Positions 26,345 through 35,022 are shown, counted from the first letter of the stretch. The stretch is DNA of 45,436 nucleotides from Muribaculaceae bacterium (GCA_009775355.1 VSPN01000018.1:1-45436), one strand, 5' to 3'. The notes: generated by a model not told the origin, from the sequence alone. Numbers and translations are program-made.

Positions 26345-27443
26345 TTTTTTTCTTGTTTTTTCTTCCAGGGGGAAGGCTGATCATTCCCGAGCCGAGACAT
26401 AGTAGTCTGTCGGGTGTGTAAATTATTGCATATTGGCCGGGGGCGATGCCCTGCACGTCGGTCGCTGATTCCACCGAGTAGCCTCCGTCGGCAAGACGCC
26501 TCAGCGAGCCGGCGGTGAATTCGGGCGAGTGTCTTGTCTTGAACGCCACCGGTATCGACTCGCAGTCGACGGGTTCCGATGCGAATGGATCTTCGGTGAT
26601 CCAGTGCATCTCCTCGACTGGTACGGTGCGTCCGTACTGGCGGCGTGTGTCGTAGCCGTTGGAGACATAGACCACGTTGTCGCGGACATTCTTTCTGACC
26701 ACGTACCATGGACCGCCGCTCAGCCCGAGTCCTTTGCGCTGGCCGATCGTGTGGAACCAGTATCCTCTGTGCTCTCCGATCTTGCGCCCGGTCTCGATCT
26801 CGACCACCGGCCCGCGGCGCGTGCCGAGATGGCGTTCGATGAAGTCGTTGTAGTTGATCTTGCCGAGAAAGCATATACCCTGCGAGTCCTTGCGGACGGC
26901 TGTCGGGAGTCCGGCTTCGGCTGCAAGTCTCCGCACCTCGCTTTTCGACAGCTTGCCGAGAGGAAACATCAGATGCTGCAGTTGGCTGTAGCTGATCTGG
27001 GCGAGAAAGTCGGTCTGGTCCTTGACCGGATCGGCTGCCGTGGCAAGATACAGTTTCCCGCCGACCTCCTCGATCGATGCGTAGTGGCCGGTGGCGACCT
27101 TGTCGAAGGCGTGTCCCCATTTCTGTTCGAAATACCCGAACTTGACAAGCTTGTTGCACATCATGTCTGGGTGGGGAGTGAGACCCTCGCTGACAGTGCG
27201 CAGGGTGTAGGCCATAACGCTGTCCCAGTATTCCTCGTGAAGCGACACGGTCTCGAGCGGCAGTCCGTATTTGCGGGCTATCAGCGTGCACATCTCGATG
27301 TCTTCATCGGCCGAGCAGTCGCCTTCGCCGTTGTCGCTGCCGATGCGTATGTAGAACAGGTGCAGATCATGTCCCTGCCTGTGCAGAATGTCGACCACAA
27401 CCGAGCTGTCGACTCCTCCTGATACGAGCACCGCTATCTTCAT
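26331..27443 (-). CDS. mnmA: tRNA-specific 2-thiouridylase
   Basis: MnmA installs the 2-thio group on wobble uridine 34 of Lys, Glu and Gln tRNAs. The 370-residue protein has the ATP pyrophosphatase P-loop SGGVDSS at 8-14. The two catalytic cysteines are Cys96 in PDMMCNK and Cys191 in SQGICFLGK. The C-terminal beta domain is complete and ends in a lysine-rich tail encoded within the overlap with the next gene. It overlaps the upstream doxX stop by four bases. Bacteroidetes often carry more than one MnmA-type gene, so it may not be the only copy. Confidence 0.94.
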   Translation of the reverse strand: MKIAVLVSGGVDSSVVVDILHRQGHDLHLFYIRIGSDNGEGDCSADEDIEMCTLIARKYGLPLETVSLHEEYWDSVMAYTLRTVSEGLTPHPDMMCNKLVKFGYFEQKWGHAFDKVATGHYASIEEVGGKLYLATAADPVKDQTDFLAQISYSQLQHLMFPLGKLSKSEVRRLAAEAGLPTAVRKDSQGICFLGKINYNDFIERHLGTRRGPVVEIETGRKIGEHRGYWFHTIGQRKGLGLSGGPWYVVRKNVRDNVVYVSNGYDTRRQYGRTVPVEEMHWITEDPFASEPVDCESIPVAFKTRHSPEFTAGSLRRLADGGYSVESATDVQGIAPGQYAIIYTPDRLLCLGSGMISLPPGRKNKKKNGEN

Positions 27444-27931
27444 ACCTCTTCAAGTTCTGATTCGCTCTGATTGTCGGAGTGGATGAAATGCAGCGACAGA
27501 AAGTAGTCTACCGATATCTTTCCGGGTCCGACAAGAAGAATGAAAAAATAGATACCCATGAACATCACGGGCAGATAGCCCGACTGCGACCAACTGATCA
27601 TGTAGCTTGCGTCGTCGGCATGGGTGAGAAGATAGTGCTCGGCGATGATCATGGCCGCGAAAGGGGGCAGAACCATGAGTCGCGTGCAGAATCCGGCCAT
27701 GATCATGAACGAACATAATATCTCGATCACGATCATGACTGTCATGCTTGTCGCGGCATCCATGCCAAGAACCGCAGGAAACACCTGCGATGCGATGTCG
27801 AAGTGTATGAGCTGTCGCAGTCCGAACTGCATCATCATCACCCCGACGAAGAGACGCAGGAAAAGGCGTCCCATGTGGGTGTATGAGTATCCGGTCGACC
27901 GGATGTATATCTGTTTGAATATGTTTGTCAT
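27440..27931 (-). CDS. DoxX family membrane protein
   Basis: This 163-residue protein has four membrane helices (about 20-38, 62-80, 84-102 and 118-136) and fits the DoxX/DoxD-like family. LRLFVGVMMMQFGLRQL in helix 1 and AGFCTRLMVLPPFAAMIIAEHY in the middle are typical. The C-terminus is acidic and cytosolic. Family roles are diverse (redox, envelope) and unspecified here. It precedes mnmA with an ATGA overlap. The 35-base spacing after the thioredoxin-like gene suggests one transcript. Confidence 0.85.
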   Translation of the reverse strand: MTNIFKQIYIRSTGYSYTHMGRLFLRLFVGVMMMQFGLRQLIHFDIASQVFPAVLGMDAATSMTVMIVIEILCSFMIMAGFCTRLMVLPPFAAMIIAEHYLLTHADDASYMISWSQSGYLPVMFMGIYFFILLVGPGKISVDYFLSLHFIHSDNQSESELEEV

Positions 27932-27966
27932 CTCTCTGAGTCTCTATTTTGAGGTTCTGAACGGCT

Positions 27967-28863
27967 TTATTGTTCGGCCGCTGCCGACGCTATGGCTATG
28001 GCCGTGTTGACATCTGTGTTTTTGGCAGCTACGTGCCCCTCCTTGTCTATGACGTAAATCGAGGGCGTGTTGCGTATATCATAAATATCCGCCACTTCTT
28101 CGCTCGCTCCGACGTGCCATTTCGAGGGGTAGTCCTTAAGTTTCTCCTCCCATCCCTCTTCAGGATCGACGTATATGAACAGAACGTTGACTTTCCCCTT
28201 GTCTACAAGTGTCGAGAAGCGTATGTCGGTGTCCATCCTCAGTTTAGCGTGGCGGCAGTCGTCGCAGTCAGGATCGCCGAACTCGATCACTGTTATAACG
28301 CCGTTGGGATGATAATGTGCGGTCTTGCCTGCCGGTGTCACGTAGTCGAATCCGGGGGGTACGCTGCCCTGCAGCGTGTTGACGAGCTGTGTCTTTATGC
28401 GTTGGTAACGCAGCTTGCGTTCTTTTTTGATAGATTTGTTGGAGAGCACGTTGTCGACGAATCTGAGAAATATATCGTCGTTCCAGTAGTATGCCCTCGG
28501 CCCGTAGAGTGACTCTTCCGCAGCCTTGGCGAACTGAAGCGACAATGCCGGATTTTTCGAGATTGACGACAGCAGTTTCTGCACAGAGGTGTCGACTTTG
28601 GCGGCGTCGGCAAACCGCATCGGTGCCGAATATACTGAAAATGCGTCATTGAGCGCGTTCTGGTCGACAGTCGACTTGTTCTTGAAATCCATATTGTCCC
28701 AGAAATGCTCCAGCAGGTATTCCGAGCGTTCCTGAAGACCGTCCATGCTTTCGGGTGCGGTGGGATATTCGAAAAGGGGGTCGATGACGATCCTGTTCTG
28801 TGCGGACATCAGGGCCGCAGAACCGGCTATGAGCGCGTATGTCAGTATTTTTCTGAGATTCAT
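27967..28863 (-). CDS. Exported DUF5106/thioredoxin-fold protein
   Basis: This is a 298-residue exported protein from the ATG at 28863 (MNLRKILTYALIAGSAALMSAQ, a signal peptide). The N-terminal ~150 residues look like the Bacteroidetes DUF5106 helical domain. The C-terminal half is a thioredoxin-like fold with the redox motif CDDC in FGDPDCDDCRHAK and the cis-proline region RNTPSIYVIDKEG. A periplasmic thiol-disulfide role is inferred. The in-frame start 42 bases earlier (28905) puts a polar stretch before the signal and is less likely. Confidence 0.85.
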   Translation of the reverse strand: MNLRKILTYALIAGSAALMSAQNRIVIDPLFEYPTAPESMDGLQERSEYLLEHFWDNMDFKNKSTVDQNALNDAFSVYSAPMRFADAAKVDTSVQKLLSSISKNPALSLQFAKAAEESLYGPRAYYWNDDIFLRFVDNVLSNKSIKKERKLRYQRIKTQLVNTLQGSVPPGFDYVTPAGKTAHYHPNGVITVIEFGDPDCDDCRHAKLRMDTDIRFSTLVDKGKVNVLFIYVDPEEGWEEKLKDYPSKWHVGASEEVADIYDIRNTPSIYVIDKEGHVAAKNTDVNTAIAIASAAAEQ

Positions 28864-28929
28864 TCTGTGGTTTGTTTTGAAGTTGAGACTGTTGTTGTTT
28901 GTCAACGGATGTTGCAGTGGAGTGAAGAC

Positions 28930-29607
28930 TTATTCCCTGACCAGGTCCTCGATCCCTTTGGTCCACACTCTGTAGCCGCGTCCGTTCAGATGAAGCCCGT
29001 CGTTGGTCAGATCAAGGCTGAGGTTTCCGTTGCGGTCTGCCAGAAACGGCCAGAGATCCACATAGACCGCACCGTTTTCCGAAGCTGTCTTTTCGATTAT
29101 GGCGTTCAGGGCGCGGATGGTTTTCTCTTTGCCCTGAAGGTTTTTGTATCTTTTCAGACTGTTGTTGACCGGCATGACCGACTGAAGGTAGAGTCTGGTC
29201 TGCGGAGATTCCTCGCGGATTTTCTTCACAAGCCGGGTGTAGCGTGCACCGAGGGTCTCGGCCGTGTGGCCGTGCGAGATGTCGTTGATCCCTATGAGCA
29301 GAAATATTTTTTTCGGTCTGCCGGCCGTGATCTGGCCTATCCGCTTTTCGACGCCGGTTATAAGGTCGGAGCGTATGCCCCGGTTCTTGATGTTGTCCAT
29401 GCCGAAAAGCTCGTGGAATTCCCCTCCGTCGGTTATCGAGTTGCCGAGAAAGACTATGTCGTTCTCTCCGACCGGCAGAAGCTCGAACAGACTTGTTTTC
29501 TGATCCCAGTATTCGTCGGCCACGGCGGTTGTCGGCGCGTGGAGCGCCGCGACAAGAAGCAGGAGGCGTGATGCGGTTTTTAGGGCGGTTCTTTTCATTG
29601 GCGTCAT
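28930..29607 (-). CDS. Exported SGNH/GDSL hydrolase
   Basis: This is a 225-residue esterase of the SGNH superfamily with an N-terminal signal (about 5-30). Block I is FLGNSITDGG with the nucleophilic serine, block III is IGINDISHG, and block V is NDGLHLNGRGY with the Asp-His pair. Such enzymes in Bacteroidales often remove acetyl or acyl groups from glycans. The ATG at 29607 overlaps the stop of the kinase gene (ATGA); an ATG at 29598 is the alternative. Substrate is unknown. Confidence 0.9.
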   Translation of the reverse strand: MTPMKRTALKTASRLLLLVAALHAPTTAVADEYWDQKTSLFELLPVGENDIVFLGNSITDGGEFHELFGMDNIKNRGIRSDLITGVEKRIGQITAGRPKKIFLLIGINDISHGHTAETLGARYTRLVKKIREESPQTRLYLQSVMPVNNSLKRYKNLQGKEKTIRALNAIIEKTASENGAVYVDLWPFLADRNGNLSLDLTNDGLHLNGRGYRVWTKGIEDLVRE

Positions 29608-30458
29608 GAATTTGGCGAGTGATATCTTATCAGTCCGTCAAGCGGCTGGCGAGTGATCTCTCCGACTGAGAATCCGAGTTCGTCGGCCGTCTTGCGCAGT
29701 ATGTCGGCAAAATGGAACGCTATGCTGCCTGTGAAACTGATCGGCAGCGCACGTGATCCGGCATAAGGGGAGACGTTGCGCGTGAAAAAACTCCTGAATT
29801 CGTTCATTACAAGCGAGTAGACATATGGATTCCACAGGTGTCCGTGTATAAACGGGACCAGCGACGCCAGAAACCGGCTGGGAGCCGGCGATCTGTAGAC
29901 CTTGTCGAGAATCTCGCCGAGAGTCAGGCCGTATTCATCAAGAAACCTTTCAGCCACCGTCCGGGGCAGATGCCCCTTGAACGCGTCGGCCACAAGACGC
30001 TTGCCGAGCGAGGCTCCGCTTCCCTCGTCACCCAGAATGAATCCGAGCGACGGAATGTTGCGCTCGATAGCACTTCCGTCATAGAGGCAGGAGTTGCTTC
30101 CTGTGCCGAGTATGCATGCGATTCCCCGCCTGTCGCCGAGGAGACTTCTTGCAGCTCCGAGCAGGTCGGAGTCTACCGACACTCGCCCGACGCCGATGGT
30201 CTCTTCAAGCGCACGTCTGATTTTGCCGCAGATTTCCGTAGTGGCGCAGCCGGCTCCATAGTAATGGATCTCTGTTATGTTCACGTCGGCAGGGATGCGC
30301 GATTCTGCTTCGAGCATGACGCGCGAGGTCTCTGCTGCATCGGCAAGAAGCGCGTTAAGTCCTGTCGTGCCGAAGCGGAGTGCCCCGGTACGGTCAGAAC
30401 CCACAAGAACCCAGTCGATTTTAGTGGATCCTGCGTCAGCGATGAGAGTATATTCCAT
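29604..30458 (-). CDS. BadF/BadG/BcrA/BcrD-type ATPase, likely amino-sugar kinase
   Basis: This 284-residue protein has the actin-like ATPase fold. The phosphate-1 loop is ADAGSTKIDWVL at the N-terminus, the second phosphate motif is CILGTGSNSCLYDG, and GFILGDEGSGASLG is the conserved family motif of N-acetylglucosamine kinases. The start at 30458 was chosen because the 13 residues before it (from 30497) are untypical and overlap the AT-rich leader. Together with the overlapping SGNH esterase it may process deacylated amino sugars; this is inference from adjacency. Confidence 0.85.
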   Translation of the reverse strand: MEYTLIADAGSTKIDWVLVGSDRTGALRFGTTGLNALLADAAETSRVMLEAESRIPADVNITEIHYYGAGCATTEICGKIRRALEETIGVGRVSVDSDLLGAARSLLGDRRGIACILGTGSNSCLYDGSAIERNIPSLGFILGDEGSGASLGKRLVADAFKGHLPRTVAERFLDEYGLTLGEILDKVYRSPAPSRFLASLVPFIHGHLWNPYVYSLVMNEFRSFFTRNVSPYAGSRALPISFTGSIAFHFADILRKTADELGFSVGEITRQPLDGLIRYHSPNS

Positions 30459-30495
30459 ATTAGCCACAAAATTAATTAATATAAAGCGTTTATGC

Positions 30496-30529
30496 AAAAA
30501 AATGCCGCTGAATTTTCAGCGGCATTTTT
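30496..30529 (-). terminator. Terminator of the leucine-rich-repeat gene
   Basis: AATGCCGCTGAA (30501-30512) pairs with TTCAGCGGCATT (30515-30526). On the minus strand a run of seven T follows. It ends the LRR gene before the kinase gene begins. Confidence 0.88.
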
Positions 30530-30548
30530 AAGAGGATCAATAGTTCAA

Positions 30549-31619
30549 TCAGAAGTTGTCCCACTCGTTATATCCTATTACGTTGCGGAGCATCGGGCAC
30601 ATCTCCGTCTGGAGATCGTTGAGCATGTCGTTGTTGGTGACATTGATTGTGGTCAGCATCGGGTCGTTGGTCACGTTGAGTGTGATCAGCTGATTGTTGG
30701 CCACGTTCAGACGCTGCAGGAAGTTGAGGTTCGAGAGGTCGAGATATGTGAGGTCATTCCAATTTAGGTTGACGAATGCCAGTGTCTGGGCGTTTCCGGG
30801 CGTGAAACTGGTCAGGTCGTTGTAGGGTGCCCACACCTCGTTGATGTTCTTGCAGTCTTTGAGGGCGAGGTCGGTCATGTGGTTGTCGCTGCAGAGCAGA
30901 GTGGTCAGGGCCGGGAGGCTCTGGAGATACAACTTCATGATCTTGTTGCCGTTGAGGTTGAGGTTCTCGAGCTTGACGAGTCCGGCAAGTTCGATCTCGC
31001 TGAGGTCGTTGTAACCTGCATAAAGGTTCTTGAGGTTCTGGCATCCGGCGACGTTCAGATTCTGGAGACGGTTGCTCATGCAGTTGAGACTTTCGAGGTT
31101 GACGGCGTTGGTCACGTCAAGAGCCTCGAACTGGTTTCCCGATATGTTGAGCTTCTTCAGAAACGGCACCTTGGTCAGATTGATCTCCGCAAGCCTGTTG
31201 CGGTTGATGCGGATGGTCTGCAGTTGCGGGCACGATGCCACGCTGAATTCGGTCAGTCTGTTTTTGGATGCGTTGACCTCGGTGAGTGCGGGATCGTTCG
31301 AGATGGTAAGCGAGGTCAGCTTGTTTCCCGACACATTGATCTTCTGCAGAGCCGGAAAGTCCGACAGATTCAGGCTGCCGGCAAGGTTCTTGCCGCTCCA
31401 GTCGATTTCGGTCACATGACCGTCCGACACTTTCACGCCGGGGAGACCGGCGAGGTTCTTCCCCTGAAGTCCGAGGGCGGAGCCGTTGGCGACGCCGTTT
31501 GCCGACGTCTGGGTCATAAACGACTGCAGAGCCTTGGCCTCCGACTTATTGAGACCCTGGGCGAAGCCGCATGAGGCGACTGCCAGAACTGCTGACATTA
31601 ATAATACGGTTCTTTTCAT
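30549..31619 (-). CDS. Secreted leucine-rich-repeat protein
   Basis: This 356-residue protein has a signal peptide (MKRTVLLMSAVLAVASCGFAQ). The cysteine at 17 could be a lipobox cysteine, but the context is weak. From about residue 66 to 345 it is built of roughly 13 leucine-rich repeats of 20-21 residues with the pattern L..L.v..n..L..L....N.L. The repeats resemble the bacterial and internalin-like short LRR class. No catalytic domain or sorting signal is evident. Ligand binding or adhesion at the cell surface is inferred. It is monocistronic, with its own terminator. Confidence 0.88.
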   Translation of the reverse strand: MKRTVLLMSAVLAVASCGFAQGLNKSEAKALQSFMTQTSANGVANGSALGLQGKNLAGLPGVKVSDGHVTEIDWSGKNLAGSLNLSDFPALQKINVSGNKLTSLTISNDPALTEVNASKNRLTEFSVASCPQLQTIRINRNRLAEINLTKVPFLKKLNISGNQFEALDVTNAVNLESLNCMSNRLQNLNVAGCQNLKNLYAGYNDLSEIELAGLVKLENLNLNGNKIMKLYLQSLPALTTLLCSDNHMTDLALKDCKNINEVWAPYNDLTSFTPGNAQTLAFVNLNWNDLTYLDLSNLNFLQRLNVANNQLITLNVTNDPMLTTINVTNNDMLNDLQTEMCPMLRNVIGYNEWDNF

Positions 31620-31896
31620 AACTTTTTTTGTTTTATTGGTTCTGGTTTTGTAATATTAACATTCTGTCTCAATAAAGGTTTACTGTTTTCTTTCCGGGCG
31701 GTGAAGACTTGTCGGAACTTGGTGGACGACAGCCCGGAGCATGTAATGGCGGAAGTGAAAATTGTTTCATTGTTTACAGTAACCAGAACATTACCCCTTA
31801 TACTATTGTTCAAATAGCATGTCAAGGTTCAATAATAAAATAATAAAAGTAGTAACAGTGTATGGCCGCTTGCGGCTGTAAAGATTCTTCCGACCC
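31620..31896. other. Divergent intergenic region
   Basis: This AT-rich gap separates the LRR gene (minus) from the small membrane protein (plus). It must hold both promoters, but no exact TAnnTTTG box was found on either strand. A small GCCGC-TT-GCGGC hairpin lies near 31865-31876, about 20 bases before the plus-strand start. Confidence 0.4.
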
Positions 31897-32127
31897 ATGA
31901 CGATAACCATACTTAAAGCAGTTCTTGTGATAGTAATCATGGCGGTGATGGCTCTCATTCTGCTTGCCATCAATCACATTTTCTCCGGCAATTTCGATTC
32001 GAGCGAGTCGACCGCCGACAGGCTGCGCGAGGATCTTGACGAAAGCGAGGAGGTCATCAGCAGCGAGAGTGTTTTCCGCGATCTTGTCAAAGTGCATCAG
32101 CATCAGCAGTCCGGGCGGCACTTGTGA
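31897..32127 (+). CDS. Small single-pass membrane protein of unknown function
   Basis: This is a 76-residue protein with one hydrophobic helix (about 5-28, LKAVLVIVIMAVMALILLAI) and a charged, Glu/Asp/Ser-rich cytosolic tail ending in a His/Gln-rich stretch (VHQHQQSGRH). I do not recognise the family. It looks real because the helix is well formed and a good terminator follows within 35 bases. It is separated from ureA by that terminator, so it is probably not in the urease transcript. Confidence 0.5.
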   Translation: MTITILKAVLVIVIMAVMALILLAINHIFSGNFDSSESTADRLREDLDESEEVISSESVFRDLVKVHQHQQSGRHL

Positions 32128-32158
32128 AGCGTCATGGATATATCAGCGATATTTTTTT

Positions 32159-32198
32159 AGCGATGAGGCAAACCTGAATGCCTCGTCGCTTGTTTTTT
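32159..32198 (+). terminator. Terminator upstream of the urease operon
   Basis: AGCGATGAGGCA (32159-32170) pairs with TGCCTCGTCGCT (32179-32190), with one wobble, and a TTTTTT run follows. It isolates the urease operon from the small upstream gene. Confidence 0.88.
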
Positions 32199-32248
32199 AT
32201 GCAGACACCACTTGTGACTGCCATAGACAAGGCCCTGTCGGCCGTCGG

Positions 32249-32277
32249 TTTGCCACTTTAGAGCAGTGTTAGTTTTT
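32249..32277 (+). promoter_or_regulatory. Candidate promoter of the urease operon
   Basis: TTTG at 32249-32252 and TAGTTTTT at 32270-32277 (one mismatch to TAnnTTTG), 17 bases apart, lie just after the terminator and 22 bases before the ureA start. Confidence 0.45.
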
Positions 32278-32298
32278 ACTTACTTAATTATCAATACT

Positions 32299-32601
32299 AT
32301 GCATTTGACGCCCAAAGAAAAAGACAAGCTTATTCTTCTGAGCATCGGCATGATTGCCGAGCGTAGACTCAACAAAGGGCTTAAGCTTAATTATCCCGAA
32401 GCTGTGGCATACATAACGAGTGCCGCGCTTGAGATGGCCCGGGAGGGCAAGACTGTCGAGGAAGTCATGCACCAGGCAGCGCAGGTGCTGACAAAAGATC
32501 AGGTCATGGAGGGTGTGCCCGACATGATATCACTGCTTCAGGTCGAGGCGGTGTTCACCGACGGCTCCCGTCTGGTCAGCATCCATCAACCCATCAAGTG
32601 A
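32299..32601 (+). CDS. ureA: Urease subunit gamma
   Basis: This is the smallest structural subunit of urease, which hydrolyses urea to ammonia and carbamate in the cytosol. From ATG 32299 it has exactly 100 residues, the family length (MHLTPKEKDKLILLSIGMIAERR). The motif LNYPEAVAYIT and the C-terminal TDGSRLVSIHQPI match the gamma family. An upstream in-frame start (32266) adds 11 hydrophobic residues and lies inside the candidate promoter, so it was rejected. ureB follows after 20 bases. Confidence 0.97.
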   Translation: MHLTPKEKDKLILLSIGMIAERRLNKGLKLNYPEAVAYITSAALEMAREGKTVEEVMHQAAQVLTKDQVMEGVPDMISLLQVEAVFTDGSRLVSIHQPIK

Positions 32602-32621
32602 CACACTAAACAGAGAATACT

Positions 32622-33173
32622 ATGGCTGACACAACAAACACAGCATCCGCCAGGACATATGAGCAGCCCGACGGCATATTTCAGGGCAATCCGGCGATTG
32701 CATATCCTGACACTCCTGGCTTTACTCCGGCACAATACGTGCCCGTCGGAGGTGTGATTCTCGCTTCCGACCCGATTGAATACAATTCTGACCGCCGCAC
32801 CGTCAAAGTGAAGGTGCGCAACACAGGCGACCGCCCCGTGCAGGTCGGATCGCACTTCCATTTCTTCGAGGTGAACCGTTATCTTGATTTCGACCGCGAG
32901 AAAGCGTTCGGATACCATCTCAACATACCTGCCACTACAGCCGTGAGGTTCGAGCCGGGCGATGAGAAGGAAGTGGAACTCGTGGCATATTCCGGCAAGC
33001 GCCGTGTCATAGGTTTTGACGATCTTGTCAACGGATTCACCGGTCTTGAAGACTTCCCTACATACTATCCGAAGAAACTTGAGGCCATAAGACGCCTCAA
33101 GGAGTATGGATACAAGACCGAGACCGAAGAGGAGGCGCAGGCCGAGTATGATCAGATTCAAGTAAAAAAGTAA
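32622..33173 (+). CDS. ureB: Urease subunit beta with N- and C-terminal extensions
   Basis: The beta subunit core (about residues 40-140) is clear: VPVGGVILASDPIEYN, NTGDRPVQVGSHFHFFEVN, AFGYHLNIPATTAVRFEPGDEKEVELV. At 183 residues it is longer than the usual 100-135. About 38 extra residues precede the core and about 40 follow it, ending in a charged helix (ETEEEAQAEYDQIQ). It is a separate gene and is not fused to gamma or alpha as in some species. ureC begins 6 bases later. Confidence 0.95.
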   Translation: MADTTNTASARTYEQPDGIFQGNPAIAYPDTPGFTPAQYVPVGGVILASDPIEYNSDRRTVKVKVRNTGDRPVQVGSHFHFFEVNRYLDFDREKAFGYHLNIPATTAVRFEPGDEKEVELVAYSGKRRVIGFDDLVNGFTGLEDFPTYYPKKLEAIRRLKEYGYKTETEEEAQAEYDQIQVKK

Positions 33174-33179
33174 ACAGTT

Positions 33180-34898
33180 ATGGCTACAATATCAAGACAG
33201 GACAACAACATGCTGTTCGGCCCGACCGTAGGCGACAAGATCCGCCTCGCCAACACCGACCTTTATGTTGAGATAGAAAAAGACCTTCGCGTATATGGCG
33301 ATGAGGCCGTCTATGGCGGCGGAAAGACTCTGCGCGACGGCATGGGTCTCGCCAACGAATGCACTTCCGATGGCGGAAGTGTGGATCTGGTCATCACCAA
33401 TGTGACGATCCTCGACCCGGTGCTCGGCGTCATCAAGGCCGATGTGGGCATAAAAGACGGAAAGATCTCGGGCATAGGCAAGGCCGGAAATCCCAATGTC
33501 ATGAAGGGTGTCACCCCGACGATCGTCACCGGCCCCTCGACCGATGCAATATCAGGAGAGCACTGCATTCTTACTGCCGCCGGAATTGACGGACATGTGC
33601 ATTTCGTTTCACCTCAGCAGGCTTATGACTGCCTCTCCAACGGCATCACCACCCTTGTCGGCGGCGGCGTCGGGCCGACCGACGGCACCAACGGCACCAC
33701 AATCACTTCTGGCCCGTGGAATCTCGCCAGAATGCTCCAGAGCGCCGACGGTCTCCCCATCAACATGGGTTTCCTCGGCAAGGGAAACTCTTCGGTGAGA
33801 GGCCCGCTTGAGGAGCAGCTCGTGGCCGGAGCATGCGGTTTCAAGATCCATGAGGACTGGGGCGCGACTCCTGCTGCCATACGTGCGTGCATGGAGGTTG
33901 CCGACATGTATGACGTCCAGGTGGCTATCCATACCGACACGTTGAACGAAAGCGGTTATGTCGAAGATTCTATCGCCGCCATCGACGGCCGCACGATCCA
34001 TACCTATCACACCGAGGGCGCCGGTGGCGGACATGCCCCCGACCTTCTGAAAGTGGCGTCGCTCAACAATGTGCTGCCCTCATCGACCAACCCGACGCTG
34101 CCGTTCGGCATCAACTCGCAGGCCGAGCTGTTCGACATGATCATGGTCTGCCACAACCTCAATCCCGACATACCATCCGATGTGGCGTTTGCCGAGAGCC
34201 GTGTGCGACCCGAGACTCAGGCTGCAGAAAACATATTCCACGATCTCGGAATCATCTCCATGGTGTCGTCAGACTCTCAGGCCATGGGTCGTGTCGGTGA
34301 ATCGTTCATGCGCACATTCCAGATGGCTTCATACATGAAGTCTGTCCGTGGCAAACTGCCCGAAGACTCTGATTCCAACGACAACTTCCGTGTGCTCCGC
34401 TATCTGGCTCAGATCACACTCAATCCGGCCATAACATACGGCATATCCGATGTGCTCGGATCGGTAGAAGTCGGCAAGATGGCCGATCTCGTGCTCTGGG
34501 AACCGGAGTTCTTCGGCACCAAACCGAAACTTGTCATCAAGGGCGGTCTGATCAACTGGGCCAATATGGGTGATCCCAACGCTTCTCTGCCTACTCCTCA
34601 GCCTAAGATCATGCGCCCCATGTTCGGAGCGTTCGGATCGGCTATGCCGCAGACGCGTATGACTTTTGTCTCACAGGCTTCCGTTCAGAACGGCATCAAG
34701 GAGAAGCTCGGACTCGAGAGCATAATCTATCCGGTGCGCCGATGCCGTCAGATCACCAAGAAAGACATGGTGCGCAACACGGCCACTCCGGCCATAGAGG
34801 TCAACCCCGAGACATTCGAAGTCACTGTCGACGGATACAAGGCCACTGTGCCGCCGGCCGACAAACTCTCGCTCGCTCAGCTTTACTGGTTCTCATAA
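33180..34898 (+). CDS. ureC: Urease subunit alpha (catalytic)
   Basis: This is the 572-residue catalytic subunit carrying the dinickel centre. All expected ligands are seen: His139 and His141 in GHVHF, the carbamylated Lys222 in GFKIHEDWG, His251 in AIHTDTLNE, His277 in HTYHTEGAGGGHAPD and Asp365 in SSDSQAMGR. The active-site flap Cys324-His325 in MVCHNLNP is kept, though the common third His is Asn. The frame is complete, so the enzyme is likely active once matured by UreDEFG. Confidence 0.98.
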   Translation: MATISRQDNNMLFGPTVGDKIRLANTDLYVEIEKDLRVYGDEAVYGGGKTLRDGMGLANECTSDGGSVDLVITNVTILDPVLGVIKADVGIKDGKISGIGKAGNPNVMKGVTPTIVTGPSTDAISGEHCILTAAGIDGHVHFVSPQQAYDCLSNGITTLVGGGVGPTDGTNGTTITSGPWNLARMLQSADGLPINMGFLGKGNSSVRGPLEEQLVAGACGFKIHEDWGATPAAIRACMEVADMYDVQVAIHTDTLNESGYVEDSIAAIDGRTIHTYHTEGAGGGHAPDLLKVASLNNVLPSSTNPTLPFGINSQAELFDMIMVCHNLNPDIPSDVAFAESRVRPETQAAENIFHDLGIISMVSSDSQAMGRVGESFMRTFQMASYMKSVRGKLPEDSDSNDNFRVLRYLAQITLNPAITYGISDVLGSVEVGKMADLVLWEPEFFGTKPKLVIKGGLINWANMGDPNASLPTPQPKIMRPMFGAFGSAMPQTRMTFVSQASVQNGIKEKLGLESIIYPVRRCRQITKKDMVRNTATPAIEVNPETFEVTVDGYKATVPPADKLSLAQLYWFS

Positions 34899-34907
34899 CT
34901 AAATACG

Positions 34908-34941
34908 GCCGGGAGTCGCGCCCGTGTGTGCGGCTTCCGGC
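34908..34941 (+). promoter_or_regulatory. Stem-loop in the ureC-ureE gap
   Basis: GCCGGGAGTCGC (34908-34919) pairs with GCGGCTTCCGGC (34930-34941) with two G-U pairs. A second short stem TCCGG-T5-CCGGA follows at 34960-34974. It sits exactly between structural and accessory genes. There is no proper T run, so partial attenuation or an mRNA-stability role is inference. Confidence 0.5.
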
Positions 34942-35022
34942 TATTCTTGATTCTTTTCGTCCGGTTTTTCCGGATGTCACCCGAGGTTACGAAACCCCAT
35001 CACTTCAAGATTACAAAAACAC

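Noticed and set aside
26529..27422. A 297-codon open frame antisense to mnmA
   Set aside because: MnmA is complete with both cysteines on the minus strand; the antisense frame shows no recognisable domain.
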